A DNA stretch of 64,000 nucleotides. It comes from Centrapalus pauciflorus. Taxonomy: Eukaryota; Streptophyta; Magnoliopsida; Asterales; Asteraceae. How positions within the stretch are numbered: position 1 is the first letter of the stretch; every line of letters begins with the position of its first letter. The position numbers and the translations under genes are program-made. This document shows, piece by piece, positions 11,995 through 22,696 of the stretch. Location of the stretch: assembly GCA_020465985.1 (NCBI GenBank), contig JAANYP010001152.1, positions 62,001-126,000 on the forward strand, in the 5' to 3' direction. The notes beneath the pieces are model-generated. The model was not told the origin of the DNA. It ran no database searches and was given only the letters and a program-made list of their open reading frames with translations.

Positions 11995-13228
11995 TCTTGG
12001 TCTTTCATCTTGTTTAGCAAAAAGGTATCTAAGAGTCGAATGATCCGTGTAGACAATAGTTTTAGACAACACCAAATATGCACGGAATTTATCAAACGCA
12101 AATACTACTGCTAGCAACTCTTTTTCAGTTGTTGTATAATTCTCTTGAGCATCATTCAAGGTTTTGCTAGCGTAGTATATCGGCTGAAAATGGCTTTCCT
12201 TCCTTTGGCCTAACACCGCTCCAACTGCAAAATCACTTGCGTCGCACATTAATTCAAACGGTAAAGACCAATCTGGGGCAACCATAATAGGAGCATTAGT
12301 TAACTTTTCTTTCAAGAAATTAAATGCAATTAAACAATCATCAGAAAAGTTAAAATAAACATCTTTCTCAAGGAGTTGTGTCATAGGCCTTGCTAATTTT
12401 TAAAAATCTTTAATAAACCTTCTATAAAATCCAGCATGGCCTAAAAAACTCCTAATCGCTTTCACTGTAGTAGGAGGAGGAAGTTTTGAAATTGTATCAA
12501 CCTTAGCTTTATCAACCTCCATACCTACTTGTGAAATTTTATGACCTAAAACAATACCTTCTCTCACCATAAAGTGACATTTTTTCCAATTAAGGACAAG
12601 GTTTGTTTTTTCACACCTAGCAAGCATCATATCAAGATTAGTCAAACAAAGTTCAAATGAGTTACCGAAAACTGAGAAATCATCCATAAAAACCTCCATT
12701 GAACTTTCCACCATGTCATGGAATATTTCCATCATGCATCTTTGAAAGGTTGCCGGTGCATTACACAATCCAAATGGAATTCTTCTATATGCAAACGTGT
12801 CATAAGGACATGTAAAAGTCGTCTTTTCTTGATCTTCCGGGGCTATAGGAATCTGGAAATAACCTGAAAATCCATCAAGAAAACAATAAAACATGTGACT
12901 GAACAATCTTTCCAACATTTGATCAAGAAAGGGTAAAGGAAAATGATCTTTTCGTGTGGCATCATTCAACTTCCTATAGTCTATACACACTCTCCATCCT
13001 GTGATAGTCATAGTAGGAATTAACTCATTCTTGTCGTTTGTTACCACCGTCATTCCTCCCTTCTTTGGTACCACTTGTACCGGACTTACCCATGGACTGT
13101 CTGAAATTGGGTAAATCAAACCTACATCCATTAGCTTCATCACTTCCTTTTTTACCACATCTTTCATATTTGGATTGAGCCTCCTTTGGGGTTGCACCAC
13201 CGGCTAGTACTCCTCCTCCATTAAGATC
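11995..13228 (-). pseudogene. Array unit 2: Athila RT copy
   Basis: RT frame 13200-12400 with all RT motifs as in unit 1; RNase H fragment frame 12384-11791. RNase H ends at DERPR, and the last 66 or so residues of that frame are out-of-frame linker and RT sequence, not a new domain. Carries the boundary variant tcaagg/taattttt and Tyr in IDYRKL. Confidence 0.85.
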
Positions 13229-14462
13229 TCTTGGTCTTTCATCTTGTTTAGCAAAAAGGTATCTAAGAGTCGAATGATCCGTGTAGACAATAGTTTTAGA
13301 CAACACCAAATATGCACGGAATTTATCAAACGCAAATACTACTGCTAGCAACTCTTTTTCAGTTGTTGTATAATTCTCTTGAGCATCATTCAAGGTTTTG
13401 CTAGCGTAGTATATCGGCTGAAAATGGCTTTCCTTCCTTTGGCCTAACACCGCTCCAACTGCAAAATCACTTGCGTCGCACATTAATTCAAACGGTAAAG
13501 ACCAATCTGGGGCAACCATAATAGGAGCATTAGTTAACTTTTCTTTCAAGAAATTAAATGCAATTAAACAATCATCAGAAAAGTTAAAATAAACATCTTT
13601 CTCTAGGAGTTGTGTCATAGGCCTTGCTATTTTTTAAAAATCTTTAATAAACCTTCTATAAAATCCAGCATGGCCTAAAAAACTCCTAATCGCTTTCACT
13701 GTAGTAGGAGGAGGAAGTTTTGAAATTGTATCAACCTTAGCTTTATCAACCTCCATACCTACTTGTGAAATTTTATGACCTAAAACAATACCTTCTCTCA
13801 CCATAAAGTGACATTTTTTCCAATTAAGGACAAGGTTTGTTTTTTCACACCTAGCAAGCATCATATCAAGATTAGTCAAACAAAGTTCAAATGAGTTACC
13901 GAAAACTGAGAAATCATCCATAAAAACCTCCATTGAACTTTCCACCATGTCATGGAATATTTCCATCATGCATCTTTGAAAGGTTGCCGGTGCATTACAC
14001 AATCCAAATGGAATTCTTCTATATGCAAACGTGTCATAAGGACATGTAAAAGTCGTCTTTTCTTGATCTTCCGGGGCTATAGGAATCTGGAAATAACCTG
14101 AAAATCCATCAAGAAAACAATAAAACATGTGACTGAACAATCTTTCCAACATTTGATCAAGAAAGGGTAAAGGAAAATGATCTTTTCGTGTGGCATCATT
14201 CAACTTCCTAAAGTCTATACACACTCTCCATCCTGTGATAGTCATAGTAGGAATTAACTCATTCTTGTCGTTTGTTACCACCGTCATTCCTCCCTTCTTT
14301 GGTACCACTTGTACCGGACTTACCCATGGACTGTCTGAAATTGGGTAAATCAAACCTACATCCATTAGCTTCATTACTTCCTTTTTTACCACATCTTTCA
14401 TATTTGGATTGAGCCTCCTTTGGGGTTGCACCACCGGCTAGTACTCCTCCTCCATTAAGATC
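13229..14462 (-). pseudogene. Array unit 3: Athila RT copy
   Basis: RT frame 14434-13634, RNase H fragment 13618-13025. Boundary variant tctagg/tattttt; Phe replaces Tyr in IDFRKL. A private G-to-A change (tcattactt at about 14371) gives Asn for Asp in the overlapping out-of-frame tail. The same linker and RT-RNase H stops are present. Confidence 0.85.
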
Positions 14463-15696
14463 TCTTGGTCTTTCATCTTGTTTAGCAAAAAGGTATCTAA
14501 GAGTCGAATGATCCGTGTAGACAATAGTTTTAGACAACACCAAATATGCACGGAATTTATCAAACGCAAATACTACTGCTAGCAACTCTTTTTCAGTTGT
14601 TGTATAATTCTCTTGAGCATCATTCAAGGTTTTGCTAGCGTAGTATATCGGCTGAAAATGGCTTTCCTTCCTTTGGCCTAACACCGCTCCAACTGCAAAA
14701 TCACTTGCGTCGCACATTAATTCAAACGGTAAAGACCAATCTGGGGCAACCATAATAGGAGCATTAGTTAACTTTTCTTTCAAGAAATTAAATGCAATTA
14801 AACAATCATCAGAAAAGTTAAAATAAACATCTTTCTCTAGGAGTTGTGTCATAGGCCTTGCTATTTTTTAAAAATCTTTAATAAACCTTCTATAAAATCC
14901 AGCATGGCCTAAAAAACTCCTAATCGCTTTCACTGTAGTAGGAGGAGGAAGTTTTGAAATTGTATCAACCTTAGCTTTATCAACCTCCATACCTACTTGT
15001 GAAATTTTATGACCTAAAACAATACCTTCTCTCACCATAAAGTGACATTTTTTCCAATTAAGGACAAGGTTTGTTTTTTCACACCTAGCAAGCATCATAT
15101 CAAGATTAGTCAAACAAAGTTCAAATGAGTTACCGAAAACTGAGAAATCATCCATAAAAACCTCCATTGAACTTTCCACCATGTCATGGAATATTTCCAT
15201 CATGCATCTTTGAAAGGTTGCCGGTGCATTACACAATCCAAATGGAATTCTTCTATATGCAAACGTGTCATAAGGACATGTAAAAGTCGTCTTTTCTTGA
15301 TCTTCCGGGGCTATAGGAATCTGGAAATAACCTGAAAATCCATCAAGAAAACAATAAAACATGTGACTGAACAATCTTTCCAACATTTGATCAAGAAAGG
15401 GTAAAGGAAAATGATCTTTTCGTGTGGCATCATTCAACTTCCTAAAGTCTATACACACTCTCCATCCTGTGATAGTCATAGTAGGAATTAACTCATTCTT
15501 GTCGTTTGTTACCACCGTCATTCCTCCCTTCTTTGGTACCACTTGTACCGGACTTACCCATGGACTGTCTGAAATTGGGTAAATCAAACCTACATCCATT
15601 AGCTTCATCACTTCCTTTTTTACCACATCTTTCATATTTGGATTGAGCCTCCTTTGGGGTTGCACCACCGGCTAGTACTCCTCCTCCATTAAGATC
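14463..15696 (-). pseudogene. Array unit 4: Athila RT copy
   Basis: RT frame 15668-14868, RNase H fragment 14852-14259. Boundary variant tctagg/tattttt with Phe in IDFRKL. Apart from the private change in unit 3, I see no difference from unit 3 by eye, suggesting a recent direct duplication. Confidence 0.85.
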
Positions 15697-16930
15697 TCTT
15701 GGTCTTTCATCTTGTTTAGCAAAAAGGTATCTAAGAGTCGAATGATCCGTGTAGACAATAGTTTTAGACAACACCAAATATGCACGGAATTTATCAAACG
15801 CAAATACTACTGCTAGCAACTCTTTTTCAGTTGTTGTATAATTCTCTTGAGCATCATTCAAGGTTTTGCTAGCGTAGTATATCGGCTGAAAATGGCTTTC
15901 CTTCCTTTGGCCTAACACCGCTCCAACTGCAAAATCACTTGCGTCGCACATTAATTCAAACGGTAAAGACCAATCTGGGGCAACCATAATAGGAGCATTA
16001 GTTAACTTTTCTTTCAAGAAATTAAATGCAATTAAACAATCATCAGAAAAGTTAAAATAAACATCTTTCTCAAGGAGTTGTGTCATAGGCCTTGCTAATT
16101 TTTAAAAATCTTTAATAAACCTTCTATAAAATCCAGCATGGCCTAAAAAACTCCTAATCGCTTTCACTGTAGTAGGAGGAGGAAGTTTTGAAATTGTATC
16201 AACCTTAGCTTTATCAACCTCCATACCTACTTGTGAAATTTTATGACCTAAAACAATACCTTCTCTCACCATAAAGTGACATTTTTTCCAATTAAGGACA
16301 AGGTTTGTTTTTTCACACCTAGCAAGCATCATATCAAGATTAGTCAAACAAAGTTCAAATGAGTTACCGAAAACTGAGAAATCATCCATAAAAACCTCCA
16401 TTGAACTTTCCACCATGTCATGGAATATTTCCATCATGCATCTTTGAAAGGTTGCCGGTGCATTACACAATCCAAATGGAATTCTTCTATATGCAAACGT
16501 GTCATAAGGACATGTAAAAGTCGTCTTTTCTTGATCTTCCGGGGCTATAGGAATCTGGAAATAACCTGAAAATCCATCAAGAAAACAATAAAACATGTGA
16601 CTGAACAATCTTTCCAACATTTGATCAAGAAAGGGTAAAGGAAAATGATCTTTTCGTGTGGCATCATTCAACTTCCTAAAGTCTATACACACTCTCCATC
16701 CTGTGATAGTCATAGTAGGAATTAACTCATTCTTGTCGTTTGTTACCACCGTCATTCCTCCCTTCTTTGGTACCACTTGTACCGGACTTACCCATGGACT
16801 GTCTGAAATTGGGTAAATCAAACCTACATCCATTAGCTTCATCACTTCCTTTTTTACCACATCTTTCATATTTGGATTGAGCCTCCTTTGGGGTTGCACC
16901 ACCGGCTAGTACTCCTCCTCCATTAAGATC
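15697..16930 (-). pseudogene. Array unit 5: Athila RT copy
   Basis: RT frame 16902-16102, RNase H fragment 16086-15493. It combines the boundary variant tcaagg/taattttt seen in unit 2 with the Phe variant of units 3 and 4, so it is a mosaic. Confidence 0.85.
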
Positions 16931-18164
16931 TCTTGGTCTTTCATCTTGTTTAGCAAAAAGGTATCTAAGAGTCGAATGATCCGTGTAGACAATAGTTTTA
17001 GACAACACCAAATATGCACGGAATTTATCAAACGCAAATACTACTGCTAGCAACTCTTTTTCAGTTGTTGTATAATTCTCTTGAGCATCATTCAAGGTTT
17101 TGCTAGCGTAGTATATCGGCTGAAAATGGCTTTCCTTCCTTTGGCCTAACACCGCTCCAACTGCAAAATCACTTGCGTCGCACATTAATTCAAACGGTAA
17201 AGACCAATCTGGGGCAACCATAATAGGAGCATTAGTTAACTTTTCTTTCAAGAAATTAAATGCAATTAAACAATCATCAGAAAAGTTAAAATAAACATCT
17301 TTCTCTAGGAGTTGTGTCATAGGCCTTGCTATTTTTTAAAAATCTTTAATAAACCTTCTATAAAATCCAGCATGGCCTAAAAAACTCCTAATCGCTTTCA
17401 CTGTAGTAGGAGGAGGAAGTTTTGAAATTGTATCAACCTTAGCTTTATCAACCTCCATACCTACTTGTGAAATTTTATGACCTAAAACAATACCTTCTCT
17501 CACCATAAAGTGACATTTTTTCCAATTAAGGACAAGGTTTGTTTTTTCACACCTAGCAAGCATCTTATCAAGATTAGTCAAACAAAGTTCAAATGAGTTA
17601 CCGAAAACTGAGAAATCATCCATAAAAACCTCCATTGAACTTTCCACCATGTCATGGAATATTTCCATCATGCATCTTTGAAAGGTTGCCGGTGCATTAC
17701 ACAATCCAAATGGAATTCTTCTATATGCAAACGTGTCATAAGGACATGTAAAAGTCGTCTTTTCTTGATCTTCCGGGGCTATAGGAATCTGGAAATAACC
17801 TGAAAATCCATCAAGAAAACAATAAAACATGTGACTGAACAATCTTTCCAACATTTGATCAAGAAAGGGTAAAGGAAAATGATCTTTTCGTGTGGCATCA
17901 TTCAACTTCCTATAGTCTATACACACTCTCCATCCTGTGATAGTCATAGTAGGAATTAACTCATTCTTGTCGTTTGTTACCACCGTCATTCCTCCCTTCT
18001 TTGGTACCACTTGTACCGGACTTACCCATGGACTGTCTGAAATTGGGTAAATCAAACCTACATCCATTAGCTTCATCACTTCCTTTTTTACCACATCTTT
18101 CATATTTGGATTGAGCCTCCTTTGGGGTTGCATCACCGGCTAGTACTCCTCCTCCATTAAGATC
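16931..18164 (-). pseudogene. Array unit 6: Athila RT copy, most diverged
   Basis: RT frame 18136-17336, RNase H fragment 17320-16727. Tyr in IDYRKL, boundary tctagg/tattttt, and private changes: Met for Val at RT residue 2 and Lys for Met in the LDKML segment. The edge unit of an array is often the most diverged, as here. Confidence 0.85.
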
Positions 18165-18463
18165 TCTTGGTCTTTCATCTTGTTTAGCAAAAAGGTATCT
18201 AAGAGTCGAATGATCCGTGTAGACAATAGTTTTAGACAACACCAAATATGCACGGAATTTATCAAACGCAAATACTACTGCTAGCAACTCTTTTTCAGTT
18301 GTTGTATAATTCTCTTGAGCATCATTCAAGGTTTTGCTAGCGTAGTATATCGGCTGAAAATGGCTTTCCTTCCTTTGGCCTAACACCGCTCCAACTGCAA
18401 AATCACTTGCGTCGCACATTAATTCAAACGGTAAAGACCAATCTGGGGCAACCATAATAGGAG
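18165..18463 (-). pseudogene. Array partial unit 7: RNase H fragment
   Basis: 299 bp matching the first quarter of a unit (RNase H from APDWSLPFELMCDAS through DERPR). Identity to the other units stops at ataggag (18457-18463), where plus-strand coding of a different gypsy element begins. Confidence 0.85.
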
Positions 18464-18603
18464 GACGAGCAAAGAAGATCAAAGAAGTTTTTACGAGCTT
18501 AGTTGTTGATATCCAAGAGTCTGAATGCAAAGACGATGCTCAACCGCAAGTGATGAAGCATGTTACTAGACTTGAAGCATTGGATCCTAATATGGAAGCA
18601 TAA
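18463..18603 (+). pseudogene. C-terminus of a chromovirus-like gypsy polyprotein
   Basis: A plus-strand frame reads RAKKIKEVFTSLVVDI and ends at TAA (18601-18603). A TRARAKKIKEA-like tail just before the stop is familiar from C-termini of gypsy polyproteins of the chromovirus branch. It is too short for an ordinary ORF call. The 5' side is cut off at the edge of the Athila array; the 3' side runs into an LTR-like sequence. The family call is from memory of the tail motif only. Confidence 0.5.
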
Positions 18604-18615
18604 AAGCCCAAAAGT

Positions 18616-19130
18616 TGCATTTTCTTGGGTCTTTGAAATATTATGGGCTAGTACTAAGCCCAAGTGGTAGAATGGATGTATTTTGAAGTCCATTAGAAGT
18701 TTATTTGAGTCCAATAAAGGCCTAAAATGCCTAATCCGTTTTTTTTAGTTTAAGAGTTCTAGAATTATCTACCAATTGATGACAAAATGTCTAGATTCAT
18801 GGATTAAAGTCCCTTCTTTAATCCATTGAATTTAATTAGTGTCTTTTGAGTTGGTTTTTGAAGCCTATAAATAGATGGCTTCCTATGTACTTTCAAATCA
18901 ATTCACTTGAGAAATATATATCTTTCTTTTGAGTTTTACTCATCTTTGTTGGAGAGTTCATAGTTCAAGAACTTATCAAGATTGTGAGCACATTCTTGTG
19001 GCGTTCTCGTATTCCTTTAGTTCTTAGTTCTTATAACTAACGGGTCAAGGACTTGCTCTAGGCGTGTTGGAGTCCCAATTATCGGGTACTTTGACGCCTA
19101 TCCTATCCTATACGAAGGTTCCAAGTTACA
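18616..19130 (+). mobile_element. Probable LTR of the chromovirus-like element (plus)
   Basis: It follows the polyprotein stop after a short purine-rich stretch (aaaagcccaaaag). A plus-strand TATA box, TATAAATAG at 18866-18874, is followed by a T-rich leader, the layout of a compact gypsy LTR. TG at 18616 and ACA at 19130 are the most plausible ends, but there is no second LTR to confirm them. Confidence 0.45.
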
Positions 19131-19598
19131 TTTAACTTGTGGGTCAACGTTTCGTATCAAAAACCCTAGAAATTCTGACATGTTCGAACTTGAAGTAAGT
19201 TCGAAGAAACCAGAATTTTTAGACAACTTGGAATCTGACAAGTTTGATTCTAACAACTTCGAATCTGACAACTTCGAAACCCAGTTAAATTCGAGTGGAG
19301 CGTATTCTGACAAGTTCGAAGAACCCTAGTACCTCCTTAATTTCGAGTGCCTCAAATTCGAGAAACGGCCAAAAATTGATTTTTTTCAAGATTTTAGATT
19401 AAACCAATGTTTTTAAGATTAAAAACACTGATCTCGACTGAAAAATTGAGCTAATGTGAATTTTTCCCTGTTACCTTGCTTGTAGAACTCAGAAAAACTT
19501 AGAAAACGGTGATTTTTCCAGTAAAAACTTAAAAGAAACCAAGAATATTCGTATGAACACGAAGAACGCGACGAATATCGAATGGCTTTTATACCGCT
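19131..19598 (-). other. Copia leader with degenerate primer-binding site
   Basis: On the minus strand the LTR at 19599-20186 is followed by AGCGGTATAAAAGCC (19584-19598), a diverged form of the initiator-tRNA-Met site TTGGTATCAGAGCC. An untranslated leader then runs down to 19131. The leader carries a cluster of TTCGAA-centred short dyads at about 19180-19330. The gag that should follow is absent because the chromovirus-like LTR abuts. Confidence 0.5.
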
Positions 19599-20186
19599 TG
19601 TTAGGTCACCTGTAGCATGGATCTGATCTTGACGCGACACCTTCCAACGAGTGCGGAATCCTCGTTAGGGGTTTAACGGATCGATCACACACGGAAACCC
19701 GGTGACTAACACAATGATAGCCGATACGACGACCGACCCAACACGTGTATTTCTCGCTAAACGACTCTCTGAAATCTCACAAGTTCGTACGTGCACTGAT
19801 ACGAGCTATCAATGTTAATTTCTGCTAAAGTCCCTAATAAAAAGGGATTAACCTTAATTATAGAGATTAAGTTCGAACTTATTTTAAACAAGTTCGTTTA
19901 GGCCCAAGCCCACGAACTTGTCCACTACTATTCGCACTTAGCTTCACTAAATTCAAACCCTAGCCTTTGAACATGTTCTAGAACTTATGTTTGAACTTCT
20001 CTTTGAACTTATGTTTGAACTTATCTTTGAACTTATCTCTGAACTTATGTAAACATCATACACACACAAGATCAAACATATATAATCAAGATCAAACATA
20101 TATAGTAACTTGTAATTGCAAAGCCTGATCTATTACAAAAGACTATCTATACTTAGACTGCTATCGTCACACAGGGTGCACTAACA
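19599..20186 (-). mobile_element. Copia-B family LTR, copy 1
   Basis: 588 bp, TGTTAGGTCACC...GTGCACTAACA. It shares with 46715-47288 and 47643-48266 the blocks caacgagtgcggaatcc, ggatcgatcac and the terminal ctatcgtcacacagggt. On the minus strand it is preceded by AAGGGGGAGTC (polypurine tract) and followed by a tRNA-Met-like primer-binding site, so it has both 3'-LTR and 5'-LTR contexts. TTCGAAC-like repeats occur at 19860-20050. Confidence 0.75.
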
Positions 20187-20800
20187 GACTCCCCCTTGAC
20201 GATAGCTTCTAATTAGATATTCAATTAATCTGTAGAAGTAGGTTGATTCAAAATACTTCCTGCATACAGTCCATGTTCTACACAAACCTTTACAACTTTC
20301 TGGTACTTCTTCCCTTCAGATCTCCAACCTTCATGAAAATAGATTGGTTGCTCATGAAGGTCCAGCAAGTTGCCCTGAGAAAGCTTTATAAGGTGCAGAG
20401 GGTCATAAACTTTCAAAATAACTCTTTCTTCTTGATCTTCCATAATTGTCTCGGCTGTTTCATTATCAACGAACGACCACTTCATATTCGTCAGAACGAC
20501 CTGTGACATTGACTTTAATGGAACCCTCTTTAGGCATCGAACCGGTTTGTAAAACATCTTTATCCAAGGCTTCCGGTCAATGGATCTATTCTTGACTCAT
20601 CCATGACTCTCTTTCCTTCCCTTGGCTTAATTTTATCAAACCTTCCAGACCGATCTTCTTTTTCTGATAATTCTAGCAATCACTTCTGCATACTGGTCGT
20701 CTCCTAGGTTGATCAGATTCTTCCATGCCAGTTCCTTCAGGTTGTTTATGATTCCCAGATTATATCAGACGATTAATGTTCTATAAACTCTCATAATCAG
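20187..20800 (-). pseudogene. C-terminal part of copia-B family post-pol ORF, copy 1
   Basis: Frame 20557-20225 contains VDNETAETIMED, VYDPLHLIKLSQ and FHEGWRSEGKKYQKV; upstream in another frame (about 20800-20600) comes KELAWKNLINLGDD and YAEVIARIIRK. The same protein occurs at 47289-47642 and 48267-49093. It lies just before the polypurine tract (20187-20197), so it is the last ORF of the element, as with the env-like ORF of SIRE/Maximus copia elements. Function unknown. A frameshift at about 20570 and a stop break it. Confidence 0.6.
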
Positions 20801-21095
20801 AATACGCACTCAATAATTGTGAAATGATTAAAGAACAATGAGAATGTTTTTGAGAGAATAGAAGTGGCGGCTGGACAAGAATATTCAATTCATTCTCAAT
20901 TGTCAACCGTGTCAAAGATACAAAACCCTAGGAGCCTAGTTGTAGGCTCCTTTAATTAAGTTTCAAGGATTGACACATTTGGCCCTTGAACTTTTCATAC
21001 AAAATAAACTAACTATGAAATAAATTACAAGACTAAGTATTCTCTAAATAATTATTACAAAATAGATCCACAAGATCGAAATTTAATATCTAACA
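20801..21095 (-). mobile_element. 3' LTR of copia-A, probably truncated at its left end
   Basis: On the minus strand AAAAAGGGGAGAT (21096-21108) is followed by TGTTAGATATTAAATTTCG, a polypurine tract/LTR start. The block shares a caaaaccctaggag segment and general layout with the LTR at 6268-6646 and that at 39660. The left side runs into post-pol ORF sequence of another copia with no clear TG end, so part of the LTR is probably lost. Confidence 0.5.
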
Positions 21096-22690
21096 ATCTC
21101 CCCTTTTTCGATCATTGTGGTGTGTCCTGGAACTCTTGCATGATCAGTAGATTCACGGAGCCCAAGGATGACATCAAATCGTCTAATCACTTGTCTCATG
21201 TGTAGCCGTTCGTTCAGGTATTCGATGCCGCTGAGGATGTCCTGTATCTCCTTTGGTGAGCGTCTAAGTTCTGGATCTGGTTGAGCATCAAATTCTTGCA
21301 CTCTTCGTGTAAGTTCGCCTCTAACCATTCTGATAGTACCATTGGAGTAACAAGGAAGATCCTCGAAGCGCATGAATCTTTTATGCTCTCTCGGAAAAGT
21401 AACTCCTGGGTCTCCTCTAAGTACCACTTTGTATGCAGGATGATGGTCAAGAAGAAAGCTATCTTACTCAGGGGCTCATAAACTTACTTTGACCAACGCA
21501 CTCTCTATAGCCATTTGAAAATCTCTTAGGCACATTATGATTGAGCGGCGGCTCATACTTCGAATAAGCGCGGCTACGGCGGTCATGTGAGACAGATGTT
21601 TTTATTAATTCTATGTTTCAGTCGGTCGTGTAAAAATTCGACGTCGTCCACATTCATAAAGTCCAATTCATTTTCGTAGAACTTTTGATACGTTTGTGAG
21701 TTCCATAACTAGGTGCCTGCTGTATGACCCTGGCTTCTTCTTGAATACCATCTTGAACCGTTCTTCCAGAAAAGGATTCTGGAACTGCTCCGGAGGAAAC
21801 TTCTGTAAAAATTCTTTCAGGCCCTGAACGGGGGGATCTTCTATCTTAGATGACTTAGCTTCAAGTAGTTTCAAGATTTTCCCCCTGCGTTCTTGTCTCA
21901 ACTCCTCATTTAACTCTGGTGGTAGATATTGTACGTCACCTTTCGAGTACCAACCCACCCAATAAAGATCACCTCTGTCATGAACACCAGGCTGCTCAGG
22001 AGGCTCATCAAATCTGTCTACACGCCTGGTTTCTGAAGGTCTTTTTATTGGGTTTGCGGTTGGGTAATACCTTGGACTTGCGGAGGACTTTGAGTTCTGG
22101 GAGGGCTTTGGACTAGCTAGGATTCTTTTAGTGTGGAGGGAGCCCGAATGGAGGATAGGATTTATTTTTATGGAACGGGGGGCGGGGAATTTAGGAATTT
22201 AAAAGATGAGGACTATTTTTGTGGTGATTCGGGCTCAGGCTTTGGGATGATTAAGGATTGGTCGTCATCAGTATCGGAGTCAGAGTCAGACACGAATATG
22301 ATTTCAACCTTTTCGTGAATGGGTTCAAACGCAACCATGGCTGACATCGGATCCAATGGAGCAGGACCTTCAATCAGGGGCTCGTCTTCTATCATCAACA
22401 TCTCCTGAGCCTCGTACCTCTTATCCCCAGACCCTTGTATCTCTGTTCCCTGATAATCAGCTCCCCTTCAATCAACATAAGGTCCTAAGACTGAGTCTTT
22501 TGACGTTTCTCTCCCTCATGGCGATCAGGGTCGTCATGATAGTCATGTTTTCTCTTTTGTGACTCAGCCTGGGGACGACACTGGAGCTCGATTACCGCAG
22601 ACTCAAGACAGTCCATAAGGGAGTTGAGTGCTCTTGCACTTGAAGGATTAATCTGTTTTGCGCGTCTATCCTGTCTGATAACTCCTGAAT
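21083..22690 (-). pseudogene. Copia-A post-pol (env-like) ORF, C-terminal half
   Basis: Collinear minus-strand pieces are 22401-22213 (acidic, Ser/Asp repeats), 21958-21668 (MGWYSKGDVQYLPPELNEE, then basic) and 21427-21083 (FMRFEDLPCYSNGTIRMVRG, LNERLHMRQVIRRFDVILG). The last frame reads through the polypurine tract and stops inside the LTR. Post-pol ORFs of SIRE-lineage copia elements end with a similar charged helical region. It is broken by several stops and frameshifts. Confidence 0.55.
21096..21108 (-). promoter_or_regulatory. Polypurine tract of copia-A
   Basis: Minus-strand AAAAAGGGGAGAT directly precedes the LTR start TGTTAG. It is the expected plus-strand primer site for reverse transcription and lies inside the reading frame of the post-pol ORF. 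Confidence 0.6.
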
Positions 22691-22696
22691 CATTAA

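Larger units (their letters stand above)
10761..18463 (-). repeat. 1,234-bp tandem array of Athila RT + RNase H start (six units plus partial)
   Basis: The sequence repeats head-to-tail with an exact 1,234-bp period: unit starts at 10761, 11995, 13229, 14463, 15697 and 16931, then a 299-bp partial unit to 18463. Read on the minus strand, each unit is the end of the PR-RT linker, the RT, then RNase H up to DERPR, where it joins the next linker out of frame. Only the leftmost unit continues into normal RNase H/integrase sequence. Units differ by a handful of single-base changes. This is far beyond ordinary element structure and looks like satellite-style amplification of part of a dead pol gene. 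Confidence 0.95.

Noticed and set aside
11791..17400. RNase H frames with a novel C-terminal tail (DLNGGGVLAGG... about 66 residues) repeated in the array
   Set aside because: The tail is the PR-RT linker and RT start read in the wrong frame after the unit junction; not a new domain fusion.
20900..20960. Telomere-like CCCTAG/CCCTAA words (also near 6400 and 8060)
   Set aside because: Single words, not tandem repeats; common in plant LTRs.
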